DNA of 7,946 nt from Calditrichota bacterium (GTDB taxonomy: Bacteria; Calditrichota; Calditrichia; Calditrichales; Calditrichaceae): positions 1 to 7,946 of the forward strand of contig JAJRSN010000213.1 in NCBI GenBank assembly GCA_024278715.1. The letters are read 5' to 3'. The notes below the pieces were generated by a model, which was not told the origin of the DNA, ran no database searches, and saw only the letters and a program-made list of their open reading frames with translations. Shown piece by piece: positions 7,181-7,946 of the stretch. The position numbers and the translations under genes were made by a program. Every line of letters starts with the position of its first letter. Positions within the stretch are counted from its first letter, which is position 1.

Positions 7181-7185
7181 CCTTT
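7181..7185 (-). promoter_or_regulatory. Ribosome binding site of the AAA+/DUF4143 gene
   Basis: On the - strand AAAGG lies five bases before the ATG at 7175-7173, supporting that start. An AT-rich TAAAAT, a plausible -10, lies about 30 bases upstream (near 7210), but no convincing -35 was found. Confidence 0.5.
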
Positions 7186-7429
7186 ATCTTAAAAAAGTAT
7201 GTACTATTTTAACATGTAGTTAAATTTAATCATTTCTTTAGCCGGGTTCAAATGATTTTAATGTACGATTCAATAATAGATGCCATATTCTCGCCAATTT
7301 ACCCAACGGCTTGGTGTGAAAAACGGCAGGATATTTGGATTATCATCACCGATTTAAAATTTACCATTTTTGGCGATAAAAAATGAGCCACCCTAGATTA
7401 GATATTCCTGCTTTAAAATTTAGCAGCAA

Positions 7430-7464
7430 TAAATCGGCAACTCGATTTACCGAATAATCGGCAA
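7430..7464. repeat. Cluster of two adjacent small hairpins and a 9-base direct repeat
   Basis: TAAATCG (7430-7436) pairs with CGATTTA (7443-7449) around GCAACT. Directly next to it CCGA (7450-7453) pairs with TCGG (7458-7461) around ATAA. AATCGGCAA occurs at 7432-7440 and again at 7456-7464. It could be a mobile-element end or a protein-binding site; no function is assigned. Confidence 0.35.
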
Positions 7465-7593
7465 TGATCGCTAAAATATCACAAAGATAATCGAATGGTT
7501 TTAAGTTTAATGAGAACATGAATTAGACTTTAATAAGAATCCTAATACCTGCGGGTAATTCCATTTCTATTTGAAAGGAGGATTTATGATTGC

Positions 7594-7773
7594 TTATGGA
7601 AATTGGCAAAAAGGCGCTTTTCTTTTGATGGGGTATTTTTTGCGCCAAAAAATAGATGTACTTTTAGTCGAGCCGTATCTTTATCAAAATGCCGCTTTAC
7701 TTAAACCGCTTTCTTGATATTGTTCGATTATTTGGAACATCTGTTATTGGCGTTTAATATTTGCTTGTGGCAC
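7594..7773 (-). pseudogene. IS66-type TnpA-like (HTH) transposase accessory gene, inactivated by nonsense codons
   Basis: From a GTG at 7773 the - strand frame stays in phase for 59 codons but contains three internal stops: TAA at 7744-7746 (codon 10), then TGA and TAA at 7681-7686 (codons 30 and 31). Read through, the peptide has MFQIIEQYQESGLSKAAF, two stops, RYGSTKSTSIFWRKKY. This follows the helix-turn-helix pattern of small IS66-element TnpA proteins (SGLS-x-x-x-FCR-x-x-G-x-x-x-STFY-WRKK). The stops sit where Gln, Cys and Gln or Arg are expected, each reachable by one C-to-T change. Family members run on to about 100 residues, so the 3' part is also lost after 7594. No tnpB or tnpC follows. 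It could instead be another small HTH transposase subunit, such as an IS3 OrfA. Confidence 0.6.
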
Positions 7774-7780
7774 AGCTTTT

Positions 7781-7788
7781 TCCTCCTT
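7781..7788 (-). promoter_or_regulatory. Strong Shine-Dalgarno retained upstream of the tnpA-like pseudogene
   Basis: On the - strand AAGGAGGA lies seven bases before the GTG at 7773-7771. This near-perfect signal supports the GTG as the former start and shows that decay has spared the translation-start region. Confidence 0.6.
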
Positions 7789-7946
7789 ATATTTTGAGTT
7801 ATTAAGGAAGAAGATAAGAATCCTGAATCAACTAAAAAAGATGTACTTCACAGGACGGATACAGAAAAATTACGGTGATTTACAAATAATCATGGTTTCT
7901 TTTACAATATTGTAAAAATAGTTTGAATTATTAAAATAGGTATTTA

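Larger units (their letters stand above)
7176..7593. other. AT-rich non-coding stretch with small repeats
   Basis: No gene is supported on either strand. The stretch holds the upstream region of the ATPase gene and, at 7430-7464, a cluster of small inverted and direct repeats. At 7371-7394 the sequence GGCGATAAAAAATGAGCCAC faintly resembles IS21-type ends. A - strand open stretch (reading LGKLARIWHLLLNR) near 7260-7320 has no start and is not recognised. Most of it looks like decayed mobile-element or relic sequence. Confidence 0.5.

Noticed and set aside
7240..7340. A - strand open stretch reading KPLGKLARIWHLLLNR.
   Set aside because: No start codon with a ribosome binding site, stops on both sides, and no family recognised.
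7371..7394. GGCGATAAAAAATGAGCCAC resembling the terminal repeats of some IS21-family elements.
   Set aside because: No istA or istB, no second copy of the repeat and no matching opposite end were found; the resemblance rests on memory alone.
7586..7717. A 43-codon + strand frame with a strong AAAGGAGG four bases before its ATG.
   Set aside because: It lies antisense to the tnpA-like pseudogene, whose HTH pattern explains the sequence better, and its own product (starting MIAYGNWQKG) resembles no family I know. The strong Shine-Dalgarno keeps a small chance that it is real.
7718..7910. An open stretch of 64 codons in phase with the 43-codon frame after a TGA, suggesting stop-codon recoding.
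   Set aside because: The translation looks like random AT-rich sequence and there is no selenocysteine-type hairpin; chance is the simpler explanation.

Overview
The window looks like chromosomal DNA from a Gram-negative bacterium of moderate GC content. The clearest sign is the C-terminal part of a Wzi-type outer-membrane beta-barrel at the left edge. The protein style (a Wzi-like barrel beside large glycosyltransferase fusions) would suit the FCB/Calditrichota-type phyla, but that placement is inference and no single marker proves it.

Bases 2-5406 are the end of a surface-polysaccharide (capsule/exopolysaccharide) locus, all on the + strand. It holds (i) a Wzi-like barrel, 5' end outside the window. 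It then holds (ii) a very large initiating-transferase gene, 842-3313: a WecA/MraY-type polytopic phosphoglycosyltransferase fused in frame to a WbaP/WcaJ-type monotopic phosphoglycosyltransferase (mono-PGT) module. This gene is cut by a single in-frame TAG at 2129-2131, which falls inside a predicted membrane helix. Last comes (iii) a GT2 glycosyltransferase fused to a second, paralogous mono-PGT module (3310-5406), joined to the previous gene by an ATGA overlap.

The most interesting point is that both mono-PGT modules keep the fold signatures (reentrant helix, INILLGK-SFVG, PGLTG) but have lost the Asp-Glu catalytic dyad: it reads Tyr-Lys in the first and Arg-Phe in the second. The WecA-like half keeps all its catalytic motifs. 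My reading is that the polytopic enzyme starts the lipid-linked glycan and the GT2 adds a following sugar. The two dead mono-PGT modules would then act as membrane scaffolds or pairing domains that hold the two enzymes together.

Bases 5407-7946 are different in character: gene-poor, AT-rich and scarred by mobile elements. On the - strand there is an intact AAA+ ATPase with a DUF4143 C-terminus (6033-7175). It lies between two decayed transposase remnants, both also on the - strand: an IS1182/IS5-like N-terminal fragment (about 5580-5925) and an IS66-type TnpA-like fragment (7594-7773). The second has three in-frame nonsense codons but still carries a strong ribosome binding site. No RNA genes or CRISPR arrays were seen.
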